Assembly (NCBI GenBank): GCA_019241095.1
Contig: JAFAXJ010000548.1
Location: 1 to 5,328, forward strand
Source of the DNA: Verrucomicrobiota bacterium
GTDB lineage: Bacteria; Verrucomicrobiota; Verrucomicrobiia; Chthoniobacterales; JAFAMB01
DNA: 5,328 bases
Reading direction: 5' to 3'
Positions 1 to 5,328 of the stretch are shown in pieces (position 1 is the first letter of the stretch; each line of letters opens with the position of its first letter). The translations under genes and the position numbers were made by a program. The notes beneath the pieces were generated by a model. The model made no database searches and was not told the DNA's origin. It saw only the letters and a program-made list of their open reading frames with translations.

Positions 1-179
1 CCTTTTGCCACCCCAATTCGTTTGAGCGGTGCTCCTTCTGCGTTGGTTTTCATTGGCACTAATTTGGCGGCTGGTCGGCCGTTTCGTGCTAAGATGATTT
101 CCTGTTCTTCTCCTTGCTCAAGCGCTTCAACCAAGCGTGAAAGACTTGATTTTGCTTCCAACATATTTATCGTACGCAT
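1..179 (-). CDS. Phd/YefM-family antitoxin of a type II toxin-antitoxin module, C-terminus outside window
   Basis: The minus strand from the ATG at 179-177 reads MRTINMLEAKSSLSRLVEAL and continues with EQEIILARNGRPAAKLVPM. This is the N-terminal pattern of Phd/YefM antitoxins: an opening strand, the 'EAKSSLSRLVE' helix, and the 'I.LARNGRPAAKLVP' strand-turn-strand. In the family this region forms the DNA-binding dimer, and the missing C-terminal tail wraps and neutralises the toxin. Fifty-nine codons are present with no stop. The usual length is about 75-90 residues, so the end and the partner toxin (often a VapC-type PIN nuclease or a RelE-type toxin, here unknown) should lie just left of base 1. 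No Shine-Dalgarno sequence precedes the ATG. Such antitoxins normally repress their own promoter together with the toxin. The family call is confident; the toxin type is not visible. Confidence 0.85.
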   Translation of the reverse strand, partial: MRTINMLEAKSSLSRLVEALEQGEEQEIILARNGRPAAKLVPMKTNAEGAPLKRIGVAK

Positions 180-185
180 TAGCTT

Positions 186-215
186 AGTCTAGTCTAGCTA
201 ATAACGATCAGTCAA
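186..215 (-). promoter_or_regulatory. Candidate promoter/operator of the antitoxin gene
   Basis: On the minus strand TTGACT (215-210) resembles a -35 box. TAGACT (191-186) lies 18 bases downstream and matches four of six positions of a -10 box. Transcription would then start about at the ATG (179), giving a leaderless or nearly leaderless message. This fits the absence of a ribosome binding site. The same stretch carries repeated TAGTC/CTAG units, including CTAGTCTAG at 190-198, which is self-complementary except at its centre. That is a plausible place for autoregulation by the antitoxin. Spotted by eye only. Confidence 0.3.
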
Positions 216-291
216 GCATCTGCTGAATCGGGGCAACACGGAATTCGTTTCACCGGCCACTGCATACGAGAATGCCGTTTATCGGCCAAGG

Positions 292-486
292 TTGCTCAAC
301 CCCATCGCGGAATACAATCACCAGATGGAACAACTCATCAGAGGCGGATTGTCGAAGACTGACGCCAGAAAAAGATTGGAAGCAAAAGAACCTGATTTGG
401 TTTTGGCACGCGACAATCAGATAATTATTCAGCGCCGGTCAGAGCTTTCCGCTGAACGTCAAGCCAACAGCGTAGGCCTTCATTGA
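292..486 (+). CDS. Small ORF, probably a gene fragment, function unknown
   Basis: This frame encodes 64 residues from a TTG at 292 to a TGA at 484-486. It is also open upstream to a TAA at 202-204 without any ATG. The protein-like part contains NPIAEYNHQMEQLIRGGLSK and then TDARKRLEAKEPDLV. This looks like an amphipathic helix pair of the 'EYN...GLS..DA...L....PDLV' kind, which I have a vague impression of from phage-type proteins but cannot assign. No ribosome binding site sits at usable spacing before the TTG; an AAGG directly abuts it. The frame runs convergent with the glycosyltransferase gene and overlaps its stop end by 7 bases. The best reading is a truncated remnant whose true start was lost. 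A functional short gene is less likely. Confidence 0.3.
   Translation: MLNPIAEYNHQMEQLIRGGLSKTDARKRLEAKEPDLVLARDNQIIIQRRSELSAERQANSVGLH
428..456 (-). terminator. Hairpin just past the glycosyltransferase stop
   Basis: A perfect 7-base stem (TTCAGCG at 428-434 with CGCTGAA at 450-456) encloses a 15-base loop. It lies about 24 bases downstream of the glycosyltransferase stop on the minus strand and is followed there by an AT-rich TAATTAT rather than a T run. It could slow or end transcription, but it lacks the classic intrinsic-terminator tail, and the stem also falls inside the small plus-strand ORF. Confidence 0.25.
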
Positions 487-1646
487 ACCAATTGGAGTAA
501 CGCTTCCGCCGCGCGTGGCGCCCCGCCGGCCTCCCGCACGTCCTTGCGCATAGCTTGCACGCACATTCCGACCTGCGGGTCTTGGCCGACCTGTTCGACA
601 GAAAATCGGAGCAGATCCGCTGTCAGCCCTTCGCGCTCCAACGCGACGCCCAGCTTCAGCTCCGCCACCCGGTTCCCCGTCGTGCGCTGCTCTTCGATCT
701 CTGGCAGGACGACAACGGGAACGCCGCTCCACATCGCTTCCATGACGCTGTTGAGACCGCCATGCGTGACGAAGACGTCGGTTTGAGCCAGCAAGGCAAG
801 TTGAGGGACAAAACTACGCACGTCAATGTTGGCGGGGACGAGACCCAGCGCGGCTCTATCAGTCCGCTCACCTATGGACATCACGACCTGCCATTCCGGC
901 CCGGCGAAGGCCTCAAAGCAGAGGCGGTAGAACCCCGGGTGATCGTTCCTCAGCGTACCGAGAGAGATGTAAACGCGACGCGGTCGGCTTCCTGGTCGGG
1001 GCGGAAACAGCCATGGCAACTCCGCGGGTTGGACCAGCGACGGTCCCACAAAGAGGTGCGTGCTGTCGAAGGCCTCCGCCATTGTCTGGAAGCGCCTCGG
1101 AAGGAATACCAGGCGGAGCCGCTCATTTCCTCTCATGGCCTCGTCTAGGCTGGTGGGTGGGAGGTCGTACTTGGCGGCCCAGTCAGCGAGTCCACGTCTC
1201 GCCTTATTTGCCAGGTCATCGGTGACCTCAGCCCGCGGGCCGCTGCGAGGCGCGGCGTGAAAGGGCCGAAACGTCGCCGCTCGAAGCCGCGCGGCGCGAG
1301 CCGAGAGCCTGGCGGTGAGGTCCAGCTCGTTGCAGGCGACCACATCAGGTCTTGTTGCGACCAGCCCTTCGACAAGCGGCGGAACCGTCGCGCCCGCAAC
1401 CGCCGCCATGAGATAGGGGAGACGCCGGACCGCTTCGTCGCTGGGACCTTGCACAGCCGGCCCACCGCTGGCGGCGCGCCGGGGACGATCTACCCAGCAA
1501 GCACCCGCTCCTTCTATACGCGCCCGCATGTCCTCTGGGGCGAAGTAGATCACATCACAACCTCGATGAGCCAGCTCGGCGACGACGGCCAACGTTGGGT
1601 TAACGTGACCTATGGCGGGCAAGGTCAGGAAGGCTACGGCCGGCAT
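480..1646 (-). CDS. UDP-glycosyltransferase, GT1 / MGT-like family (GT-B fold)
   Basis: A complete 388-residue protein. Enzymes of this family move a sugar from a nucleotide-sugar donor (usually UDP- or dTDP-linked) to a small lipophilic acceptor such as a macrolide, flavonoid, carotenoid or sterol, in the cytoplasm. The N-terminal half opens MPAVAFLTLPAIGHVNPTLA; His14 in GHVNP sits where the catalytic base lies in GT1 enzymes. The C-terminal half has the donor-site features: YISLGT (226-231), FVPQLALLAQTDVFVTHGG (279-297), HGGLNSVMEAMWSGVP (295-310) with His295 for the phosphate, and Glu319-Gln320 in the sugar-contacting position. Length is normal for MGT enzymes (about 390-420). I chose the ATG at 1646-1644 because the family begins at this point. 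An upstream TTG at 1700 would add 18 residues unlike the family, and neither start has a clear ribosome binding site. The gene is visibly more GC-rich than its neighbours and stands alone, so the acceptor cannot be inferred and recent transfer is possible. Confidence 0.9.
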   Translation of the reverse strand: MPAVAFLTLPAIGHVNPTLAVVAELAHRGCDVIYFAPEDMRARIEGAGACWVDRPRRAASGGPAVQGPSDEAVRRLPYLMAAVAGATVPPLVEGLVATRPDVVACNELDLTARLSARAARLRAATFRPFHAAPRSGPRAEVTDDLANKARRGLADWAAKYDLPPTSLDEAMRGNERLRLVFLPRRFQTMAEAFDSTHLFVGPSLVQPAELPWLFPPRPGSRPRRVYISLGTLRNDHPGFYRLCFEAFAGPEWQVVMSIGERTDRAALGLVPANIDVRSFVPQLALLAQTDVFVTHGGLNSVMEAMWSGVPVVVLPEIEEQRTTGNRVAELKLGVALEREGLTADLLRFSVEQVGQDPQVGMCVQAMRKDVREAGGAPRAAEALLQLVQ

Positions 1647-1703
1647 GTTGTGATGGTAGCACGCTGCGGAAAGGAGGGCGAGCCGGCCCAGGAATACCAA
1701 TGT

Positions 1704-1758
1704 ACATTTTTGGAAATGTGCAACTCTATGATTTTGAAAATGCAGATTTCCGAATCTG
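1704..1758. promoter_or_regulatory. Cluster of three AT-rich dyads upstream of the glycosyltransferase
   Basis: Three inverted repeats lie within 55 bases: ACATTT-ttgg-AAATGT (1704-1719), ATTTT-g-AAAAT (1731-1741) and CAGATT-tccg-AATCTG (1743-1758). The first and third share the same 6-4-6 architecture, with centres 39 bases apart. They lie 58-112 bases upstream of the glycosyltransferase ATG at 1646. A weak minus-strand TTGCAC (1722-1717) could act as a -35 box inside the cluster. This looks like an operator region for a dimeric regulator, but no regulator gene is in the window and no known consensus is recognised. Confidence 0.35.
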
Positions 1759-2202
1759 TATGATTCACTTGCAAGGGCGCCCTCCGACCGTTGGGTATCG
1801 ATCCAGCTAGATTTGCTGATGTGCTTTACAGCTCAACGCAGGCTATAGGGATGCCGCTTTTTTTCTGGGGTGCGACGGAATTATTGCACCGAGCGCTAGA
1901 TGGGACTGCCTAAATCTTGTTCCTTTTCACCCGTCACTTGGCATCAGGAACATCGCTTCTGCGTCGAAGAGGAATTCCATCGCCAAGGTCTTCGTCCGTC
2001 GAGACCGCTTGATTTCGCACTCGCTTACCCTTGTCTTTTATTCAGTTGTGGGCGGAATACCATTAGCGAAGAGTCGATGCGCTCATCTCTTTTTCACGAT
2101 ACTTATTGGGTTTTATCGCAGCCTGCCTTGTGTCCTTGCGTAGCCCCTTTAAGCCGCAGACGGTACTCTTGCGCCGGAGACCGCCCGTGGGTTCGGTATG
2201 GA

Positions 2203-2218
2203 TCTGGCGTTAGCCAGA
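2203..2218. repeat. Inverted repeat TCTGGC-gtta-GCCAGA
   Basis: A perfect 6-base stem with a four-base loop (gtta). It is the first of three stem-loops within about 110 bases in a stretch without a gene. No T run follows on either strand, so it is not an obvious intrinsic terminator. Confidence 0.4.
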
Positions 2219-2240
2219 CACGATAAGGAGTGGTTTTAGG

Positions 2241-2254
2241 CGAACCTGGGTTCG
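2241..2254. repeat. Inverted repeat CGAAC-ctgg-GTTCG
   Basis: Arms CGAAC and GTTCG flank four central bases, and the next base pair inward also matches at DNA level (CGAACC/GGTTCG). It could be a protein-binding palindrome or a small RNA hairpin. It is the second of three such elements in this gene-free region. Confidence 0.35.
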
Positions 2255-2294
2255 TAGGAGAATGAGGAAGGAGAGACCGCCTGGGGGCTCGACG

Positions 2295-2314
2295 GGGAGA
2301 AAGTCTTTTCTCCC
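2295..2314. repeat. Inverted repeat GGGAGAAA-gtct-TTTCTCCC
   Basis: A perfect 8-base stem with a four-base loop, the strongest hairpin of this stretch; a further G-T wobble pair could extend it. No T-rich tail follows on either strand. It lies immediately beside the end of the transposase remnant at 2319, so it could be a scar or former terminal structure of that element, though this is not demonstrated. Confidence 0.45.
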
Positions 2315-2318
2315 TCAA

Positions 2319-2619
2319 CTACCGAAACAAGGGTACTAGAGCTAGAGCGATCCGTGTAATTTTATACGCTAAGGACGACCCTTTTTGCGCCTCGGCGCCG
2401 GCAAACGAGCTTTCGGTCGAGGATGTACTGCCCGTAGAGCACGCCGGACGCATATACTTGGGTAGGATCGCACTGGAAAAGCGACCCTTGTCGCGATGCC
2501 GAACCCGTGGCTGACGAACCCGGATCGGATCCACTCCACTGACCACCTCCCGCTCCCGCAGGTGGGCGACGAGGTTCCTTGCTCAGTCGGCGGTTCCTTC
2601 CCTCCCACGCAAGCTCTGC
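2319..2619 (-). pseudogene. Remnant of an IS256/Mutator-family transposase (frameshifted, truncated)
   Basis: On the minus strand one frame reads VAHLREREVVSG (from 2570), then VDPIRVRQPRVRHRDKGRF and SSAILPKYMR (to 2448). This matches the conserved N-terminal block of IS256/Mutator transposases, whose usual pattern is 'NGhLPERE..TGiGP..VR.PRVRDR...RFtSAILPpYlR'. Just upstream, in the neighbouring frame (2619-2584), AELAWEGRNRRL matches the preceding 'AELRDE.GRRR.VRNG' part, so a frameshift lies near 2583; the second frame has a TGA at 2585-2583. Downstream of the conserved block the frame stays open to 2319 but the similarity stops. The catalytic DDE domain is absent: an intact protein would be roughly 400 residues. 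This is a dead fragment; no terminal inverted repeats or target duplications were found. The family assignment rests on motif memory, not on a search. Confidence 0.55.
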
Positions 2620-2784
2620 TCCGCGATTGAGGTCCAAGCCCGTGATCTTGAACTCTCGCTGTCGCCTCACGATCCGTAGCTGCCATCCCTGATGTTGCCT
2701 CTCTAGCAAGCTTTTGGCTTTGGGGAGAGCAAGCGGCTGGTCGGTGGCACTCTCTGATGATCTACAGAAGAATCGACGCAAAGT

Positions 2785-3441
2785 TCAACGATTGCGCTTT
2801 CGCTCCTCATTGATTCGCTTTCTCAATTCATCAATTTCAGGCCGGATCTTGTTGCAGTAATCGACCATGTCCTGAAACGCCGTCGGGTACCAAGCATACT
2901 GAGGAAGTAACTGCCGGGATGAGGGGTCATAAAAGAACGTTCGTTCGTGATTCAATTGAGGCACAAGTACGGACGTGGTTAACTCTTGAAAGTGCTTTAT
3001 ATCCTCGGCTGCTAATTTGCTGTCCTTATCTACTGCCCGGAGTTGACGAAGCGTACCTACGGCCAGTAGCTCTCCGGCACCTGCTTGAAAGAAGCTCAGG
3101 GAAAATGTCGAATCATAGGAACTGTTGATATTGATATACGCGAGTTCCGGCATTTCACCTTTATATAGTCTGCGGTTGAAATCTGTGAGTGCTTCTTCAA
3201 TGAGTGTTTGCTCGTTTTGCAGATTTGCCGCTGACTCGCCGCAATAATCGTCCAGCCATCTTAACAACTGTTTTCGACGGTCGCTCTGCTCCCGACTACT
3301 TTCGTATGCATTGAGGACAAAAGCTGCGTAAACCCCGACGAAAACAATCACTAAATCGACCATCCACTCAGCGATTCTCTTAAAAAAATGTTTTGACCAG
3401 GCTAACTTTGCGCTTTCGAGAAAGAAACGAATCCCACTCAT
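2785..3441 (-). CDS. Hypothetical single-pass membrane protein
   Basis: A 218-residue protein not recognised with certainty. After a basic amphipathic start (MSGIRFFLESAKLAWSKHFF) comes one hydrophobic segment, WMVDLVIVFVGVYAAFVLNA (about residues 26-45). A charged, helix-prone soluble part follows, rich in Glu, Arg and Lys with coiled-coil character (SSREQSDRRKQLLRWLDDY). The tail ends EIDELRKRINEERKRNR. The layout, a short cytoplasmic N-terminus, one span ending near 'LNAYESSRE' and a helical domain, resembles small anchored proteins such as the DUF6090 type ('EIxLVVIGILIALQxNNWNE'), but the match is only general. I chose the ATG at 3441-3439. An in-frame GTG at 3504 would add 21 residues of atypical composition. 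Neither start has a well-spaced ribosome binding site; a GGAG directly abuts the ATG. The gene is divergent from the YceI-peroxidase gene and has lower GC content than the glycosyltransferase. Confidence 0.7.
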   Translation of the reverse strand: MSGIRFFLESAKLAWSKHFFKRIAEWMVDLVIVFVGVYAAFVLNAYESSREQSDRRKQLLRWLDDYCGESAANLQNEQTLIEEALTDFNRRLYKGEMPELAYININSSYDSTFSLSFFQAGAGELLAVGTLRQLRAVDKDSKLAAEDIKHFQELTTSVLVPQLNHERTFFYDPSSRQLLPQYAWYPTAFQDMVDYCNKIRPEIDELRKRINEERKRNR

Positions 3442-3504
3442 CTCCGCGCTTCGATAAAATCCCCTAATAACGGTTGAGTCAAACTGGAAATTCCCCGGAA
3501 ACAC

Positions 3505-3792
3505 GCCTGCCGGTAGCCGCGGCCCCGAATTGGTTGTTTACCGTCAATGGCTTGTCAGCGCCTTGCTGCTTCTTGCTCGTTTCCGCCTTGTATCTCAGCG
3601 GACCTCCGCATACAATTGAACGGCATCAAGCCTGGAGGATGCTGCGAACACGCAGCAAGGCTTCCATTTTCCCATGCAGATTGTAGTCACCCAGATAAAA
3701 GGAATTTTTAACGCGATCAGTTTTCCTCAGACGAGTGCTTTCACGCAGTGTCGACTTCTCGTTTTCGTTATCTCTAACGTCCGACCATCTGA
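3505..3792. promoter_or_regulatory. Intergenic region between divergent genes
   Basis: This stretch separates the minus-strand membrane protein from the plus-strand YceI-peroxidase gene and should hold promoters for both. I see no convincing -35/-10 pair. AT-rich patches at about 3695-3725 are the likeliest place for the plus-strand promoter. No Shine-Dalgarno sequence precedes the ATG at 3793. A plus-strand frame open through 3474-3686 has no family resemblance and is probably accidental. The one clear structure is the hairpin at 3628-3663. Confidence 0.4.
3628..3663 (+). repeat. Two-part hairpin in the divergent intergenic region
   Basis: An inner perfect 7-base stem TGCTGCG-aaca-CGCAGCA (3640-3657) is enclosed by an outer 6-base stem, AAGCCT (3628-3633) with AGGCTT (3658-3663). 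The six bases GGAGGA (3634-3639) bulge on the left side only. The bulge resembles an exposed Shine-Dalgarno sequence. The structure is followed by CCATTTTCCC, a short T stretch, so in plus orientation it might attenuate transcription about 130 bases before the YceI-peroxidase start. It could equally be an RNA leader element. Confidence 0.45.
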
Positions 3793-5328
3793 ATGAAAAA
3801 AGCAGCCCTCCTAATCGCTTTTTCGGCTCTTTTGACAGCTCACGCAGCGCTCGCGAGTGATATTTACTTCATCGACAAGAATCATTCGAACGTCGGTTTC
3901 CTGATTCGCCACCTTTTCACCAAGGTTCCAGGGAGATTTAACGATTTCTCTGGCCAAATTAGTTTCGACGAAGCCAATCCAGAACAATCCAGGGTAGAAG
4001 TTACAATCAAGACCGCCAGCGTGAACACGGACAACGAGGAGCGGGATAAGGATCTGAGATCAGCAAGCTTCTTTGATGTCGAAAAGTTTCCGGAGATGAC
4101 GTTCAGAAGTAAGTCCGTCAAAGCAACCGGCCAAAATACAACGGAGATGACAGGCGATTTGACAATGCATGGTGTCACCAAGGAAGTCGTACTGAAGGTG
4201 GAATTTACGGGTAAGGGCAAGGGGGCCGGTCCGCAGGGGACGATCGCGCCCGGACGGGATCCTACAACGATGGTCTCCGGATGGGAGGCTACGACGACGG
4301 TGCGGCGCAGCGATTTTGGTATAACGTGGAACCAAACGATTGAGGGCACGCGGGTCGTCGCAGATGACGTACAGATAGACCTGCGTGTCGAGGCCGAGAG
4401 CTTGTTGACGCCGCCTGCACTCTCTCCGGCGTTGATGGTTAACACGCTTGAACAAAACAACGGCCTGCATCCCGGTTTTCGCCGCGTTCATGCCAAGGGT
4501 GTGGGTGTCAGCGGTTACTTCGAGAGTAACGGCAGAGGCGTTGCGCTGTCAAAGGCATCTGTTTTCCTTCCTGGTCGTGTGCCGATAATTGGACGGTTTT
4601 CACTCTCGCCGGGCCAGCCATATGCTCCTGATGCACCCCGCACGACGCGCGGCATGGCGATTTTGTTCAAATTGCCAGAGGGCGAAGAATGGCGAACCGG
4701 CATGCTCAACATTCCCGTTTTCAGTGTCAACACACCTGAAGGATTCTATGATCAGTTGTTGGCCTTAGCGTCCTATCCGGAAACAGGCAACCCCGACCCA
4801 GCCAGGTTGCAGGCTTTTCTGGCTAAGCATCCGGAATCGGCTAAGGCAAGGCAATTGATCCGCAGTTATCCTGTCTCGTCTGGTTTTGCTAACGGCACAT
4901 ACAACAGCCTGGACGCCTTCCGGTTTATTAATGCCAAGGGCGCGGCGGTACCAGTTCGCTGGTCGATGGTGCCAGCCCAGCCGTTCGAGCCGATCAGCGC
5001 AGTAGATCCCGGACAGGCTGACAAGAATTACTTATTCAATGCGCTGATTGCTAGCATTCATAACCACCCACAGCAGTGGCATCTGGTCGTCACCGTAGGT
5101 CAGCCGGGAGATCCGACCAATGACGCGACGATACCCTGGCCGTCAGACCGGCAGCAGATCGACGTGGGAACCTTGACAATCAACCAGGTCGAAAGCGAGG
5201 ACACCAGTCCCGCGCGGGACATCAATTTCGATCCTCTAGTGCTGCCGAACGGAATTGCCGCCTCGGACGATCCATTATTGGGCACACGATCGGCGGCTTA
5301 TGGAGTGTCGTTCACCCGGCGCGAAGGC
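3793..5328 (+). CDS. Exported YceI domain fused to catalase-related (SrpA-like) haem peroxidase, C-terminus cut by window
   Basis: The frame is open for 512 codons from the ATG at 3793 to the window edge. Residues 1-21 (MKKAALLIAFSALLTAHAALA) form a Sec signal peptide with cleavage likely after ALA. Residues 22 to about 203 are a YceI domain: FIDKNHSNVGFLIRHLFT, then VPGRFNDFSGQISFD, MTGDLTMHGVTKEVVL, and SDFGITWN near the end. YceI proteins are periplasmic lipocalin-like barrels, some shown to bind polyisoprenoids. A short Pro-containing linker (204-212) leads into a catalase-related peroxidase domain. Its active site is visible: RRVHAKGVGVSGYF with distal His233, MLNIPVF with Asn306, SGFANGTYNSLDAFRF, DPTNDATIPWP, and RSAAY with Arg499 and the proximal haem-ligand Tyr503. 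Free-standing SrpA-like proteins usually carry their own signal peptide; here the YceI part supplies it. Only a few C-terminal residues should be missing. The likely role is periplasmic peroxide or organic hydroperoxide removal, perhaps near quinone or isoprenoid cargo; that role is inferred. Confidence 0.9.
   Translation, partial: MKKAALLIAFSALLTAHAALASDIYFIDKNHSNVGFLIRHLFTKVPGRFNDFSGQISFDEANPEQSRVEVTIKTASVNTDNEERDKDLRSASFFDVEKFPEMTFRSKSVKATGQNTTEMTGDLTMHGVTKEVVLKVEFTGKGKGAGPQGTIAPGRDPTTMVSGWEATTTVRRSDFGITWNQTIEGTRVVADDVQIDLRVEAESLLTPPALSPALMVNTLEQNNGLHPGFRRVHAKGVGVSGYFESNGRGVALSKASVFLPGRVPIIGRFSLSPGQPYAPDAPRTTRGMAILFKLPEGEEWRTGMLNIPVFSVNTPEGFYDQLLALASYPETGNPDPARLQAFLAKHPESAKARQLIRSYPVSSGFANGTYNSLDAFRFINAKGAAVPVRWSMVPAQPFEPISAVDPGQADKNYLFNALIASIHNHPQQWHLVVTVGQPGDPTNDATIPWPSDRQQIDVGTLTINQVESEDTSPARDINFDPLVLPNGIAASDDPLLGTRSAAYGVSFTRREG

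Larger units (their letters stand above)
1759..2318. other. Gene-free stretch with hairpins, no intact gene seen
   Basis: No convincing gene lies here. A plus-strand frame is open from 1820 to a TAG at 2141-2143 (107 codons) but has no early ATG and resembles nothing I know. The opposite strand has an equally anonymous open stretch that ends in a short ATG-started reading, MEFLFDAEAMFLMPSDG (1980-1927). Other items are a 10-base perfect palindrome AGGGCGCCCT (1774-1783), a weak bulged GC stem followed by seven T at 1838-1864, and the stem-loops at 2203-2218, 2241-2254 and 2295-2314. The region probably consists of decayed genes and insertion scars. Confidence 0.4.

Noticed and set aside
555..1148. 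Plus-strand open frame of 197 codons
   Set aside because: It lies fully antisense to the glycosyltransferase gene, whose family motifs are unmistakable. High GC content makes long antisense frames common, and the translation resembles nothing.
1257..1763. Plus-strand open frame of 168 codons overlapping the 5' end of the glycosyltransferase
   Set aside because: Most of it is antisense to the N-terminal half of the enzyme; composition is Arg/Gly/Pro rich with no motif.
1838..1864. GC stem with one bulge followed by seven T, a possible intrinsic terminator on the plus strand
   Set aside because: The stem is only about five base pairs with a nine-base loop, and no plus-strand gene ends upstream of it, so I do not call it.
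2362..2781. Minus-strand open frame of 139 codons read as an intact gene
   Set aside because: Only a short part (2619-2584) matches the transposase family and the match then continues in another frame, so it is part of a broken gene rather than a separate intact one.
3474..3686. Plus-strand open frame of 70 codons between the divergent genes
   Set aside because: No ribosome binding site and no family resemblance, and it contains the hairpin at 3628-3663; more likely intergenic.
3882..4460. Minus-strand open frame of 192 codons
   Set aside because: It is antisense to the YceI domain, which has a signal peptide and family motifs in the plus frame; the minus translation is low-complexity Ser/Val-rich.
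1..5328. CRISPR array, tRNA or rRNA genes
   Set aside because: No regularly spaced direct repeats, tRNA cloverleaf or recognisable rRNA segments were seen on either strand.

Overview
The window looks like a piece of a Gram-negative, probably soil or environmental, bacterial chromosome. The evidence is a Sec-exported YceI/catalase-type protein, a GC-rich GT1 glycosyltransferase, an antitoxin at the left edge and a decayed transposase. Start codons lack strong Shine-Dalgarno sequences, as is common in phyla such as Verrucomicrobiota, Acidobacteriota and Bacteroidota. I cannot fix the phylum from this sequence alone.

Layout, left to right. (1) Bases 1-179, minus strand: the N-terminal part of a Phd/YefM-type antitoxin. 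Its toxin partner would lie beyond the left edge. (2) About 205-486, plus strand: a short open stretch without a convincing start, probably a gene fragment. (3) 480-1646, minus strand: a complete 388-residue GT-B glycosyltransferase of the UDP-glycosyltransferase/MGT type. (4) 1704-1758: three closely spaced AT-rich dyads upstream of that gene, a candidate control region. (5) About 1760-2780: roughly 1 kb with no intact gene. It holds several hairpins at 2203-2314 and, on the minus strand at about 2319-2620, a frameshifted remnant of an IS256/Mutator-type transposase. (6) 2785-3441, minus strand: a hypothetical protein with one membrane span and a charged, helical soluble part. (7) 3442-3792: an intergenic region between divergent genes, with a two-part hairpin at 3628-3663. 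(8) 3793 to the right edge, plus strand: one continuous reading frame encoding a signal peptide, a YceI domain and a catalase-related (SrpA-like) haem peroxidase domain. It is cut by the window end just after the predicted haem-ligand tyrosine.

The genes do not form an obvious pathway. The left two thirds looks like an accessory, rearranged stretch: antitoxin, gene fragment, GC-rich glycosyltransferase, decayed transposase. The right end carries the most interesting item, a periplasmic YceI-peroxidase fusion that joins a probable isoprenoid-binding lipocalin-like domain to a haem peroxidase in one polypeptide.
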